From the NCBI GenBank assembly GCA_016720655.1, contig JADKKE010000003.1:238077-302076 (forward strand): a DNA stretch of 64,000 nt, written 5' to 3'. The stretch comes from Bacteroidota bacterium. GTDB taxonomy: Bacteria; Bacteroidota; Bacteroidia; AKYH767-A; 2013-40CM-41-45. The notes under the pieces are model-generated. The model made no database searches and was not told the origin of the DNA. It saw only the letters and a list, made by a program, of their open reading frames with translations. A program made the position numbers and the translations under genes. This document shows positions 40,986-49,841 of the stretch, piece by piece. Numbering within the stretch: position 1 is the stretch's first letter; each line of letters opens with the position of its first letter.

Positions 40986-42044
40986 TCAATTATGCCAGAT
41001 CCAGCCGCTTTGTTGTTTTTCGGTTAAACTATCCAGCAAAGCCAATGCAGCCGTGCGATTCGGGAATCCGTTGTAACACACATAAAAAGCCTTTCCCTGA
41101 TCAATAATTCTGGCTTCAGGATAACCATTTTGTTGAAGTTTGCTCACAAAATCATTGGCATTTTCAGGGATTCTGAAAACTCCGGCGATAACATAAAAGC
41201 TGGGCTGGGGCTGAGCTGCATGAATGATTTCCGGTGCAGTCACCGCAGGATGATGATCGATCTCTTCTTCTTGTGGAATTGTGGAAGCGGGTGCAGTGCT
41301 CGCAACATACACCGTTTCAATATGTGTAACGTTTGGTGCCGGTGGTGTAATCGTTAGTTCCTGAGAATGAAGGCCTGTATCAGTAAGGATTTTTTTCAGG
41401 CTTTCTTTATCAAAAGGACTTATTGTTGTCAGGGAAGCAGGTCGTGGAGCGACTAAGTAGAGATTCAGTGAAAACCAGGCAAGTGCACCTGCAACAGTAA
41501 TCACACCGAGGTATCGCTGTGCATTTTTTCTTTTCTTACCAAGTGTCCTGCCTGTATCTTTCAGCGATGGACGCAATTCGGATTTTTCTTTCTGTCGAAG
41601 TACAGGAGCCTGCGTTTTTTCCCTCTCTATCGGAGCAAAAGGTACTGGACTTAATCCGAATGAATCTTTTAAATAATTGACCTGGCGAAATGGCTCAAAT
41701 TGAATATTGCGTTCGCTATCATAAACCAAGGTGCCAACACGTTCAACAATTACTTTTTTTCCATCACTCAGTTTGGAAAAACATTCGTTGACATACTGTT
41801 CAATCCGAATGCGAGCTTCAGAATAAGAGACTTGTTCAAATTCCACAAGATGATTTGCAAGCAATCCATCATTCTGACGCAGGTAAATATTGAAAGCGAC
41901 TTTCCTGAACGGAGGATCGATGATTTGTCGTGCAACATGGATTCGCGAAGGATTTTGAGATGCAAGAAAACCTCCAAGCGAAGGCACAATCACACAATCG
42001 TGATCGTAGAGCAATGCGCTGATATGGGAATCAATTGAATTCAA
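40986..42044 (-). CDS. HU-CCDC81-like plus SPOR domain membrane protein
   Basis: 352 residues. Two N-terminal CCDC81-like prokaryotic HU domains (about 1-60, DHDCVIVPSLGGFLASQNPS; and 65-130, KKVIVERVGTLVYDSE). A basic linker leads to one transmembrane helix (about 175-195, YLGVITVAGALAWFSLNLYL), a Pro/Thr-rich periplasmic stretch, and a C-terminal SPOR domain (about 280-350, SFYVIAGVFRIPENANDFV). The HU-like part faces the cytoplasm and SPOR should bind denuded glycan at the division septum, so it may tie the nucleoid or cytosol to the cell wall. Known domain architecture in Bacteroidota; function inferred. Confidence 0.85.
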   Translation of the reverse strand: MNSIDSHISALLYDHDCVIVPSLGGFLASQNPSRIHVARQIIDPPFRKVAFNIYLRQNDGLLANHLVEFEQVSYSEARIRIEQYVNECFSKLSDGKKVIVERVGTLVYDSERNIQFEPFRQVNYLKDSFGLSPVPFAPIEREKTQAPVLRQKEKSELRPSLKDTGRTLGKKRKNAQRYLGVITVAGALAWFSLNLYLVAPRPASLTTISPFDKESLKKILTDTGLHSQELTITPPAPNVTHIETVYVASTAPASTIPQEEEIDHHPAVTAPEIIHAAQPQPSFYVIAGVFRIPENANDFVSKLQQNGYPEARIIDQGKAFYVCYNGFPNRTAALALLDSLTEKQQSGWIWHN

Positions 42045-42132
42045 ACCAAGGTCCTGATCGACGAATGTAGGATAAAATCAGGCTTGGAAAAAAAATTATT
42101 TCAAAAAGAATGAAAATGATACGGTTAAAAAC

Positions 42133-42597
42133 TCACCCTCTTAATTTGTCAAGCAAATGATTCAGATGTTTCATTTCCTGTTCGTCGAGCTGGGAAAAAA
42201 AACCGTCAAAAGTGATGTCTTCTTTGTCGATCACTTTTAACAATTCCAGACCTTTCTGAGTAATAATAACATCGCAAGCACGACGGTCAGATTCATTGGT
42301 ATTTCGTTCGATCAATCCTTTCGTGCGTAATTTTTCCACAATACGCGAAGCATCACTCATCTTGTCCAGCATCCGTTCCCGAAGCAGTTTGATATTTGCC
42401 GGGTTCGGATGTTGTCCACGCAGGATTCTCATGATGTTGAATTGCTGGGAGGTGAGCCCGAACTTTTTCATCACATTATTGTGAAAATTGTTAATCCAAT
42501 TGAAAGTGAAAATGATGTTTACTCCCAATTTATGGGCCTCCGAACGAAAATTCTTTTGGACAATCTCATCTTCAAGTTTCATAGGTGTAAGTTGCAT
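42133..42597 (-). CDS. MarR-family transcriptional regulator
   Basis: 154 residues of the winged-helix MarR fold: a dimerisation helix (VNIIFTFNWINNFHNNVMKK), HTH LTSQQFNIMRILRG with LRERMLDKMSDASRIVEKL, and wing LIERNTNESDRRACDVIITQKG. It probably represses genes for oxidative or xenobiotic stress. It lies at the downstream end of a minus-strand group containing pirin, nitroreductase, OsmC and YceI genes, and a palindromic site over the yceI promoter is a candidate operator. Confidence 0.92.
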   Translation of the reverse strand: MQLTPMKLEDEIVQKNFRSEAHKLGVNIIFTFNWINNFHNNVMKKFGLTSQQFNIMRILRGQHPNPANIKLLRERMLDKMSDASRIVEKLRTKGLIERNTNESDRRACDVIITQKGLELLKVIDKEDITFDGFFSQLDEQEMKHLNHLLDKLRG

Positions 42598-42661
42598 TTA
42601 AGAGGCTGAATTTAAGGTACAAAAAACATATAAAAAATTAATAATGAATGAAAATAGGGTT

Positions 42662-43372
42662 TTATTTCATTGGAACTTCAACAATCAGGATTTCTGAGGG
42701 TTCTTCTGCATGAATTTCAAATTTTTGGGTTTCCCAGAGACCCAAAGCATCCCGGCGACCGAGTTCTTGCTCGTCGATTTTTAATTTCCCCTTGATCACC
42801 ATGATATAAGCACCATTTCCTTCTTTATTCATTGTGTACTCTAAAGACTTTCCGGCATCAAGTTGACTCAAGGATAAAGCAGCATCCTGGTGAATGTATA
42901 ATTCATCATTCTTTTTAAATCCGGATGCCACCAGTTGAATTTTATTCTTCCGTTCATTCGGATCAAATGTTTTCTGATCGTAACGTGGTGCAATACCATT
43001 TTCCTTCGGGAAAACCCACAGTTGAAACAAATTGGTTTTCTCAGTCGGAGATGGATTGAATTCAGAATGCAATACTCCGGTTCCTGCACTCATTACCTGC
43101 ACATCTCCCGGACGAATGATCGATCCGTTGCCCATGTTGTCACGGTGTTCCAGCGCTCCTTCCAGGATGATGGTGATAATTTCCATATCGTTGTGAGGAT
43201 GTGTTCCAAACCCTTGTCCGCCCGCTACAATGTCGTCGTTTAAGACACGCAACATTCCAAAATGAACTTTTGCCGGATCGTACCAGGAAGCGAAACTAAA
43301 ACTGTGGTGCGCATTGAGCCATCCATGATCAGCATGGCCACGGTCACTCGCAGGGTGAAATATTGTTTTCAT
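42662..43372 (-). CDS. Pirin-family protein
   Basis: About 236 residues from the ATG at 43372 (MKTIFHPASDRGHADHGWLN). The longer frame to 43588 overlaps the nitroreductase gene and is rejected. The bicupin N-terminal half carries metal ligands in THPHNDMEIITIILEG and GTGVLHSEFNPS. The C-terminal half is pirin type. Bacterial pirins such as YhaK or quercetinase-like YhhW respond to redox stress. It lies 10 bases downstream of the nitroreductase gene, probably in one transcript. Confidence 0.93.
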   Translation of the reverse strand: MKTIFHPASDRGHADHGWLNAHHSFSFASWYDPAKVHFGMLRVLNDDIVAGGQGFGTHPHNDMEIITIILEGALEHRDNMGNGSIIRPGDVQVMSAGTGVLHSEFNPSPTEKTNLFQLWVFPKENGIAPRYDQKTFDPNERKNKIQLVASGFKKNDELYIHQDAALSLSQLDAGKSLEYTMNKEGNGAYIMVIKGKLKIDEQELGRRDALGLWETQKFEIHAEEPSEILIVEVPMK

Positions 43373-43382
43373 AGCTTTTGAA

Positions 43383-43979
43383 TTAATGTTGTTGTAAAGA
43401 ATGACCGGAACCAAATTTAGAAGAAAATACAAATTCATCGATCGCTTTTCGAACCCGGGGATTGCTTTCACGGAGTCGGAGATGTTCGGGAAGAAGCTCA
43501 GCATTGCCGGGGTAACCAACAAGGATAATACTGATGGGTTCATATCCTTCCGGGATGGAGTAAAATTCTCGTGACTTAGCACTATCAAATCCTCCCATTT
43601 GATGCAAAGACAAACCCATCGAGGTGGCTTGCACAGAAAGATTTCCTACTGCCAGTCCAACATCGTACAGAGCATGACGATTCACACGATTGTCGTGACT
43701 CGTAAACATTTTTGCCAGGGTAAGAATCAATACACTTCCATTCTTTGCCCATGAACGGTTTGAGGGAGATAACAGTTCGAGCATCTGCTGGAATTCAGTT
43801 TCGTTTTCCCGACCTGCCATGACGAATCTCCAGGGCTGTTCATTAAAAGCAGAAGGTGCCCAGCGGGCAGCTTCAAATAAGAGGTAGAGCGTTTCGTCCT
43901 CAATTGGCCGTGGATCAAAAGCGCGGATGCTTCTGCGGTCAACTAGGAAAGAATGTACCGGAGTTTTTGGGCTTGACAT
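43383..43979 (-). CDS. Nitroreductase-family flavoprotein
   Basis: About 198 residues from the ATG at 43979 (MSSPKTPVHSFLVDRRSIRA). FMN-binding elements: RRSIRAFDPRPI, ARWAPSAFNEQPWRFV, and NLSVQATSMGLSLHQMGGFD with a C-terminal GYPG stretch. It should reduce quinones, nitro compounds or other electrophiles with NAD(P)H. It lies in the stress gene group between the Fe-S protein and pirin. Confidence 0.92.
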   Translation of the reverse strand: MSSPKTPVHSFLVDRRSIRAFDPRPIEDETLYLLFEAARWAPSAFNEQPWRFVMAGRENETEFQQMLELLSPSNRSWAKNGSVLILTLAKMFTSHDNRVNRHALYDVGLAVGNLSVQATSMGLSLHQMGGFDSAKSREFYSIPEGYEPISIILVGYPGNAELLPEHLRLRESNPRVRKAIDEFVFSSKFGSGHSLQQH

Positions 43980-44027
43980 TTTTTTTGAAAACAATTTGAA
44001 ATTGATCAGGATTCGGAATGGTTATTT

Positions 44028-44249
44028 TTATTTTGGTTCGAGTGTAAACGACAAGGCACCTGAAGGACAGGCTTTGACTTGCCGGATTATTTCATCTTTG
44101 CTTGCGCCTTCCGGTCGGATCCATGGACGAACTTGCGGATCAAAGACTTCGGGTAAACCACGGAAACAAATTGTTGAATGAATACAAACGTGGGGTTTCC
44201 AGATAACAGTCAGATCTTCTTTGACATAATGTTTCGTAATTTCTTTCAT
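44028..44249 (-). CDS. Small (4Fe-4S) mono-cluster protein (YjdI/Fer4_19 family)
   Basis: 73 residues. HVCIHSTICFRGLPEVFD and VKACPSGALSF carry three cysteines typical of PF06902, proposed to bind one iron-sulfur cluster. Start MKEITKHYVKEDLTVIW. Probably an electron carrier for a neighbouring reductase such as the nitroreductase 49 bases downstream; this is inferred from order. OsmC lies just upstream. Confidence 0.9.
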   Translation of the reverse strand: MKEITKHYVKEDLTVIWKPHVCIHSTICFRGLPEVFDPQVRPWIRPEGASKDEIIRQVKACPSGALSFTLEPK

Positions 44250-44260
44250 GGTGATGAGTA

Positions 44261-44673
44261 TTATAGTACAGGAAATGCTTGTATTTCTATTGGACCTGTT
44301 AATGTTTTATGGACAGGACATTTGTCAGCGATGAGGAGAAGCCTGCTTTTCTGAACATCATCAGAGTTTCCTTCCAGAGATATGTCCTTATAAATAATTG
44401 TTTTTCAACACCATCTGCAATCAGCTTTTCAAGGTTCAGACGAATCGTTACTTTTTGCAAATCCCATTCTTTTCTGTTTGCATACATCCGCAGAGTGATG
44501 GCGGTACAGGTTCCAAGTGATGCCAGGAACAATTGATGAGCTGTTGGTCCAACATCAGCACCGCCCTTTTCAATCGGCTCATCTCCGTAAAATTGCAAAC
44601 GGCCGGTATCGACACTCGTGGCATATAATTCTCCGGCATTAACAACAACAATTGGCAATTCGAATTTCATCAT
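44261..44673 (-). CDS. OsmC-family peroxidase-like protein (frameshifted)
   Basis: About 137 residues after correction. The N-terminal part is typical (GGADVGPTAHQLFLASLGTC, with the first redox Cys in LGTCTAITLRMYA). After LFIR near 44378 one base, probably a G, is missing. The next frame restores DISLEGNSDDVQKSRLLL and the second redox Cys in IADKCPVHKTLTGPIEIQ, ending at a TAA at 44263-44261. Both active cysteines are therefore present. OsmC/Ohr proteins reduce organic hydroperoxides, which suits the MarR-linked stress group. A second ATG is adjacent (44670). Confidence 0.88.
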
Positions 44674-44749
44674 GAATTTATGTGTTCGGAAGGAGAAACT
44701 GATTAATTTTTTTCTTCACAACAGAAACCAATGCGGAATCAGTGTGATG

Positions 44750-45046
44750 TTAGTTTAAAGACGGATGCGGCAGCATGAAGGAGAGGTTGTGATGAAACAT
44801 AAGTTCCGAAATTTCAGGCCGCATAAATCGGATCAAGGGAAGTTCGCTCAGCACATGAATAACGTCGACCTCTGATTCTGCTTCAAGAGTCACCCAGAGT
44901 CGGGTTCTGTCGGCAGCCACCGAATAGGTGAGAATGACTCCTTTGCTCATCAATCGGTTTACCGTTGAACGTTGCAATGGAATGAGTGAAAGAAATTCCT
45001 GTGAGAATTCTTCCGGGAGTCTTGAACTTACGATGAATTGTTTCAT
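44750..45046 (-). CDS. Small muconolactone-isomerase-fold protein
   Basis: 98 residues from the ATG at 45046 (MKQFIVSSRLPEEFSQEF). The pattern of an N-terminal strand, helix, LMSKGVILTYSVAADRTRLWVTLEAES and LPLIRFMRPEISEL resembles the ferredoxin-like fold of muconolactone delta-isomerase and related dimeric alpha-beta-barrel proteins. No pathway for muconolactone is visible, so enzyme activity is not claimed. It starts just after the yceI terminator. Confidence 0.55.
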   Translation of the reverse strand: MKQFIVSSRLPEEFSQEFLSLIPLQRSTVNRLMSKGVILTYSVAADRTRLWVTLEAESEVDVIHVLSELPLIRFMRPEISELMFHHNLSFMLPHPSLN

Positions 45047-45056
45047 AGGATGAGAT

Positions 45057-45093
45057 AAAAAAACCGGCAGGCCACACAATGCAGCTTGCCGGT
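45057..45093 (-). terminator. Intrinsic terminator after yceI
   Basis: On the minus strand ACCGGCA (45093-45087) and TGCCGGT (45069-45063) pair around a loop of 17 bases and are followed by a run of Ts. It lies 21 bases after the yceI stop. Confidence 0.85.
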
Positions 45094-45113
45094 CTATTCA
45101 CACGCTTCGTTTA

Positions 45114-45693
45114 TTATTGTTTGATGAGGATCGCATTGATTATAAATTCAACATTGTCTCCAACTACTGCTTCTCCGGTTGCGGCAGCATTCGCATATTT
45201 TAATCCATAATCTTTACGGTTGATAGTACCGCTGGCTTTGAATCCGGCTTTTACATTACCCCAAGGATCTGTTACAGTACCGCCATACACCAATGGAATT
45301 TCTACATTTTTGGTAACGTCACGAACTGTAAGTGTTCCGGAAAGCATGAATTTATTGTTTCCCAAACTTTTTATTCCCTTACTCACGAAAGTAATTTTAG
45401 GGAATTTATCAGCATTAAAAAAATCATCGGACATCAAATGCTTGTCACGCATGTCATTTTCTGTACTGATGGAATTGACATCTGCAGAAACACTTAATTG
45501 AAGGTCGCTGAAATCTCCTTTTGTAGACGTGAATGTTCCGTCAAATTTTTTAAATTCTCCATCAACATCTGAAATCACCAGATATTTTGCTGTGAAGTTG
45601 ATTTTCGAATGGGATGGATCCAATTTCCAATTTTGTGCATAAGTGCTCAGCGAAATTGTGATGGCGGATGCTAACAAGAGTATTTTTTTTCAT
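45114..45693 (-). CDS. YceI-family periplasmic protein (homopolymer shift at start)
   Basis: About 192 residues. The uninterrupted ORF starts at 45677 without an ATG-led signal sequence. The ATG at 45693 followed by eight As gives a short dead frame, while seven As would give MKKILLLASAITISLSTYAQ, a full signal peptide. The mature part is YceI-like: WKLDPSHSKINFTAKYLV, VDGEFKKFDGTF, RDKHLMSDDFFNADKFP, FKASGTINRKDYG. These lipocalin-like proteins bind isoprenoids or quinones. A promoter with an overlapping palindrome lies upstream (45750-45785). Confidence 0.9.
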
Positions 45694-45749
45694 TGTGGTT
45701 GGTTTTTTAATTTTTTATACTGGATATGTTTTGGTCTTGAATTATGATG

Positions 45750-45785
45750 CAAATATATGTCACAACAATAGATGTTGCAACATAT
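45750..45785 (-). promoter_or_regulatory. yceI promoter overlapped by a palindromic operator candidate
   Basis: On the minus strand TTG (45780-45778) and TATATTTG (45757-45750) are 20 bases apart, an ideal Bacteroidota -33/-7 pair, 57 bases before the ATG. An inverted repeat, ATATGTCACAACA (45755-45767) and TGTTGCAACATAT (45773-45785), covers the whole promoter. Its core, ATGTTGCAACAT (45772-45783), is a perfect 12-bp palindrome. A repressor bound there would block polymerase; the MarR protein encoded at 42133-42597 is the obvious candidate. Confidence 0.7.
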
Positions 45786-45852
45786 AATTTAAGAAAATGT
45801 ATAAGTAACTCAAATTGAGCAAATTAAATTTTCTATCTGATACTCAGGATTT

Positions 45853-46851
45853 TTAAAACCGTCGGATTCCTATTGCATGCCGGGCTTCCTTAAGGGTTGC
45901 AGAAGCGCTTTCGCGGGCCTTTTCAGCGCCCTTACTGGCAATTTTGTGAATTTCAGCCTCATCACGCGCAAGGGCATTGATTTTTTCTCGAAAAGGAGCA
46001 GTGAAAAGGATCATGTCTTCAGCGAGTTGTTTTTTCATATCGCCGTAACGGATCTGCATAGTATTGTATTTCTCTTCAAAAAAGGCCAGAGTTTCAGGGC
46101 TTGAGACAAGTTCCATCAAAGAAAAAATATTCTTTATAACATCCGGTTTCGCCTGATGTTCAGAGGTAGGACCGCTATCAGTCACTGCACGCATTACTTT
46201 CTTTCGAATCACATCCGGGGAATCGGATAAAAAGATCGCGTTGCCTTCCCCTTCACTTTTTCCCATTTTTCCGGAACCGTCGAGACCAGGAACTTTGACA
46301 AGTTGTGTTCCGTAATTAAAGGCATACGGTTCAGGAAAAAGTTCAGTATGATACAAGCGATTGAAACGGTTACCAAAAGTTCTTGCCATTTCCAGATGTT
46401 GTTCCTGATCTTTTCCCACCGGCACTTTGTGCGCACGATGAATGAGAATATCTGCTGCCATTAGCACAGGATAGGTGAGCAAACCGCCATTAATATTATC
46501 CGGTTGTTGACGGATTTTGTCTTTGAAAGAAGTACAGCGCTCCAATTCCCCGACATATGCATTCATGTTGAGTAGCAGGTAAAGCTCTGCAATTTCAGGA
46601 AGATCACTTTGAATATAGAGGGTAGCAGCATCCGGATCCAATCCGCAGGCGAGGTATTCCACCAAAACCTGTTTTACATTCATGTGTAAATCGGCAGGAG
46701 TCGGATGTGTTGTGAGTGAATGATAATCAGCAATAAAAAAATAGCATGTGTATTCGTGCTGCATCCGAATAAAATTCTTGATTGCGCCGAAATAATTTCC
46801 AAGATGCAGGTTCCCGGTACTGCGTATTCCACTGACTACGATTTCTTTCAT
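45853..46851 (-). CDS. trpS: Tryptophanyl-tRNA synthetase
   Basis: 332 residues, standard for this class I enzyme charging tRNA-Trp. Signature motifs: GNLHLGNYFGAIKNF (HIGH equivalent) near the N terminus, FIADYHSLTT, YPVLMAADILIHRAHKVPVG, DQEQHLEMAR, and GKMGKSEGEGN (KMSKS equivalent) in the last third. Complete and in frame. Confidence 0.97.
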   Translation of the reverse strand: MKEIVVSGIRSTGNLHLGNYFGAIKNFIRMQHEYTCYFFIADYHSLTTHPTPADLHMNVKQVLVEYLACGLDPDAATLYIQSDLPEIAELYLLLNMNAYVGELERCTSFKDKIRQQPDNINGGLLTYPVLMAADILIHRAHKVPVGKDQEQHLEMARTFGNRFNRLYHTELFPEPYAFNYGTQLVKVPGLDGSGKMGKSEGEGNAIFLSDSPDVIRKKVMRAVTDSGPTSEHQAKPDVIKNIFSLMELVSSPETLAFFEEKYNTMQIRYGDMKKQLAEDMILFTAPFREKINALARDEAEIHKIASKGAEKARESASATLKEARHAIGIRRF

Positions 46852-46889
46852 CGTGTAAAAGTAAGAAAATACTTTTTAGTGAAGAGTGA

Positions 46890-47045
46890 AGAGTGAATGG
46901 TGAAGAGTATGGCCACGCTACACCTTTTATCATTTACTCTTCACCGAAGAATTCGTGCATTCTTTATCATTCCAATAATTTTAATGGAAGCAAGGAAATA
47001 AAGCGATCCTATACTCTTTACTCTTCACCATTCACCATTCACTCT
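46890..47045. repeat. Inverted pair of GAGTGAATGGTGAAGAG-type repeats
   Basis: GAGTGAATGGTGAAGAGTA (about 46891-46909) is matched inverted by TACTCTTCACCATTCAC (about 47019-47035) and again partly up to 47045. A further TTTACTCTTCACC lies at about 46933. Non-coding spacer between trpS and the carboxylase gene. Confidence 0.7.
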
Positions 47046-47087
47046 TTCCTTCAAATTCCTTATATTCGCATACCAATTCAAAACACA

Positions 47088-48627
47088 ATGAGTTCCAAGC
47101 TGAAAACGTTAGAAGGAAAAATAGAGGAAGCCAAATTAGGCGGAGGAAAAAAGCGAATTGAAGCCCAACATAAGAAAGGAAAACTCACAGCACGTGAACG
47201 TTTGCATTTTTTACTTGATGATGGAAGCTTTGAGGAAATCGGAATGCTCGTTACACATCGTGCTACTGATTTTGGAATGGAAAACGAGAAGTATCTTGGT
47301 GATGGGGTGATAACCGGTTATGGAACCATCAATGGAAGAATGGTGTACGTCTTTGCTCAGGATTTTACAGTTTTGGTGGATCCCTCTCGAAACACATGCA
47401 AAAAAGATTTGTCGTGTGATGGATCTTGCAATGCAAAATGGTGCACCGATCATCGGTCTCAATGATTCCGGTGGTGCACGAATACAGGAAGGAGTTGTTT
47501 CGCTGGGAGGTTATGCAGATATTTTTTACAGGAACACATTGGCATCCGGTGTGATTCCGCAGATTTCTGCAATCATGGGACCCTGCGCCGGGGGAGCTGT
47601 TTACTCTCCGGCAATTACAGATTTCATCATGATGGTGGAGAATAATTCTTACATGTTTGTCACTGGTCCAAATGTTGTGAAAACAGTGACACATGAAGAT
47701 GTGACTTCCGAAGAACTTGGAGGAGCGATAACACATGCGACAAAATCAGGAGTTACTCATTTTACCTGTGGAAACGGAGTGGAATTAATCAATAAATTGA
47801 GAAACCTGATGAGCTATATTCCTCAGAACTGCGAAGAGCAGGCTCCTTCTGTTTTTTATGAACCTGCTGATGAATCCAGACCCGGGTTGGATTCATTGAT
47901 TCCGGAAACGCCGAATCAACCGTATGACATGCATGAAGTCATTCAATCGGTTACAGATACTGACAGTTTCCTCGAAGTGCACAAAGATTTTGCAGAAAAT
48001 ATCATCGTTGGATTTGCACGACTCGCAGGGAAAAGTATTGGTATTGTCGCGAATCAACCGGCGCATCTGGCCGGAGTTCTCGATATTCATGCATCCACCA
48101 AAGCAGCACGGTTTGTTCGTTTCTGTGATTGCTTCAATATTCCCTTATTGGTATTTGAAGATGTTCCCGGTTTTCTTCCCGGTACGGATCAGGAATGGAA
48201 CGGAATCATTACCAATGGAGCAAAACTCCTTTTTGCATTCTGTGAAGCTACTGTGCCTCGCATCACTGTGATTACACGCAAAGCATACGGAGGCGCATAC
48301 GATGTGATGAACTCTAAACACATTGGCGCGGATATGAATTATGCCTGGCCCACCGCGGAAATTGCTGTCATGGGAGCAAAAGGTGCAGCTGAAATTATTT
48401 TCAAGAAAGAAATTTCCGAAGCCAAAGATCCCGAACAAAAACTCAAAGAGAAAGAAGCTGAATACATCGAACTTTTTGCAAACCCTTACAAAGCAGCAGA
48501 ACACGGATATGTCGATGAAGTTATCAAACCTTCGGATACCCGGAAGAAATTAATCACGGCATTCCGCATGCTTGAAAATAAAGTGGCCAAACTTCCACGG
48601 AAGAAACACGGAAATATTCCTTTATGA
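47088..48627 (+). CDS. Acyl-CoA carboxylase beta (carboxyltransferase) subunit, propionyl-CoA type (two one-base deletions)
   Basis: About 514 residues after correction. The ATG at 47088 starts [20 protein letters not shown]. The N-terminal crotonase-fold half runs to [10 protein letters not shown]; then two deletions at about 47368 and 47388 must be restored to read [20 protein letters not shown]. The frame then stays open through [52 protein letters not shown] and [14 protein letters not shown]. It transfers carboxyl from biotin to propionyl-CoA or a related acyl-CoA, feeding methylmalonyl-CoA epimerase (35577). The biotin-carrying alpha subunit is not in the window. TATATTCG at 47061-47068 may be its -7 box. 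Confidence 0.93.
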
Positions 48628-48664
48628 TTTTTTTTAAAAGCAGGATAGGTCCTTCGATAGAAAA

Positions 48665-49570
48665 ATGAACCGAATGAAAATCGTTTTACTCTCACTAGTA
48701 CTGTTTTTTTCAAATCAGGTACTTGTTCTGGCACAGGAGCAACAGGATTCGAACATTAGCATATTCTCCGTGCAGGATGTGAATGTGCAACTTGGCTTTA
48801 TAACCGGAGGAAATACCCGATTGTCTTTGGAAGAGTTTAAATTATTTGCCCCAAAATCAGAGTTGTTAAACAATGAACTCTGGGAAAAATCAGATCGAAG
48901 GGGATTGATGGTGTCAGTGAAAGGACTGTTTTCAATGCAGATGGGAATTCATTTCGGTGACAAACAAAAAATGAAATACAAATCGAATCCATTTCTGCGA
49001 CTCGGTTTTACTTACTACTCCGGAATGAGTTTTGCCGGAGATTTTGAGCTGAAGGAAAGACATTCTTCCGATACACTTCAATCCGGACAAACGGGTCAGC
49101 AAATTTTAATTGATTCCATCACCAATTCCACTCTGCGATGCCGCTATCGTTTGCAACAATTGAGACTGGATGCATCCTTGATTTTCAGAACGAACCCGGC
49201 AGCACGATGGTCATTGTATACCGGAATCGGAATGACCGGTGGCCTTTCAATAAAAGCAAGTACCGATATTGATTACACCAGAAGTTCTTCAACGGAAATA
49301 ATTTATTCTGATGGGACAAGCAATTCTCATCATACCTACGACGAGCGTTATGAATCTGAAGTTTTCATTAATGAAAATACTTCTGCTTTTTCAGTTTACC
49401 TGCCGATGGGCATTGATTTCAGGATGGGGAGAAAAAAAGAATTCTGGAAACGTTTGCACTTGTTTTATGAAATAAGGCCGGGTATTGATTTCATTAAAAT
49501 TCCGGAGCTGGGTAATTTTTCAAACGGAAGTTTTCAAAATGGTTTCGGTTTAAAGGTTTCCTGGAACTAA
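48665..49570 (+). CDS. Predicted outer-membrane beta-barrel protein
   Basis: 301 residues; MNRMKIVLLSLVLFFSNQVLVLAQ is a signal peptide (a second ATG at 48674 is equally possible). The mature part contains amphipathic strands (GLMVSVKGLFSMQMGIHFGD, NPFLRLGFTYYSGMSFAGDF, RLQQLRLDASLIFR, WSLYTGIGMTGGLSIKAS) and ends with a strand-like FQNGFGLKVSWN. No specific family recognised. It follows the carboxylase gene by 37 bases and could be co-transcribed. Confidence 0.72.
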   Translation: MNRMKIVLLSLVLFFSNQVLVLAQEQQDSNISIFSVQDVNVQLGFITGGNTRLSLEEFKLFAPKSELLNNELWEKSDRRGLMVSVKGLFSMQMGIHFGDKQKMKYKSNPFLRLGFTYYSGMSFAGDFELKERHSSDTLQSGQTGQQILIDSITNSTLRCRYRLQQLRLDASLIFRTNPAARWSLYTGIGMTGGLSIKASTDIDYTRSSSTEIIYSDGTSNSHHTYDERYESEVFINENTSAFSVYLPMGIDFRMGRKKEFWKRLHLFYEIRPGIDFIKIPELGNFSNGSFQNGFGLKVSWN

Positions 49571-49841
49571 TACATTCAGAATTCCATTTCAGATTGTTTG
49601 GAACCAAGCGGATTTTTTACATATATATAGGAGTGCGTTCAGAGAACAAATAAATGTGCAGCAAATTGCGTACAGCGATTCAAAATGCTGAATGTCAGCA
49701 GTTTTGTAAAAAAATCTGGTTTTCTCCCCTTTTTTAATCCTTAAGATCAAACCTTTTTTTCCAATTTCTGTAAAAATAGTCTCAAAACAGGAATTTCCCG
49801 AAAACTGGAATTTCAAAAATCCTGAACAGAAAATACCCTAA

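Noticed and set aside
42662..43588. Long form of the pirin gene starting at 43588
   Set aside because: The extra 72 codons lie antiparallel or out of frame within the nitroreductase gene and lack pirin similarity; the ATG at 43372 gives the normal N terminus.
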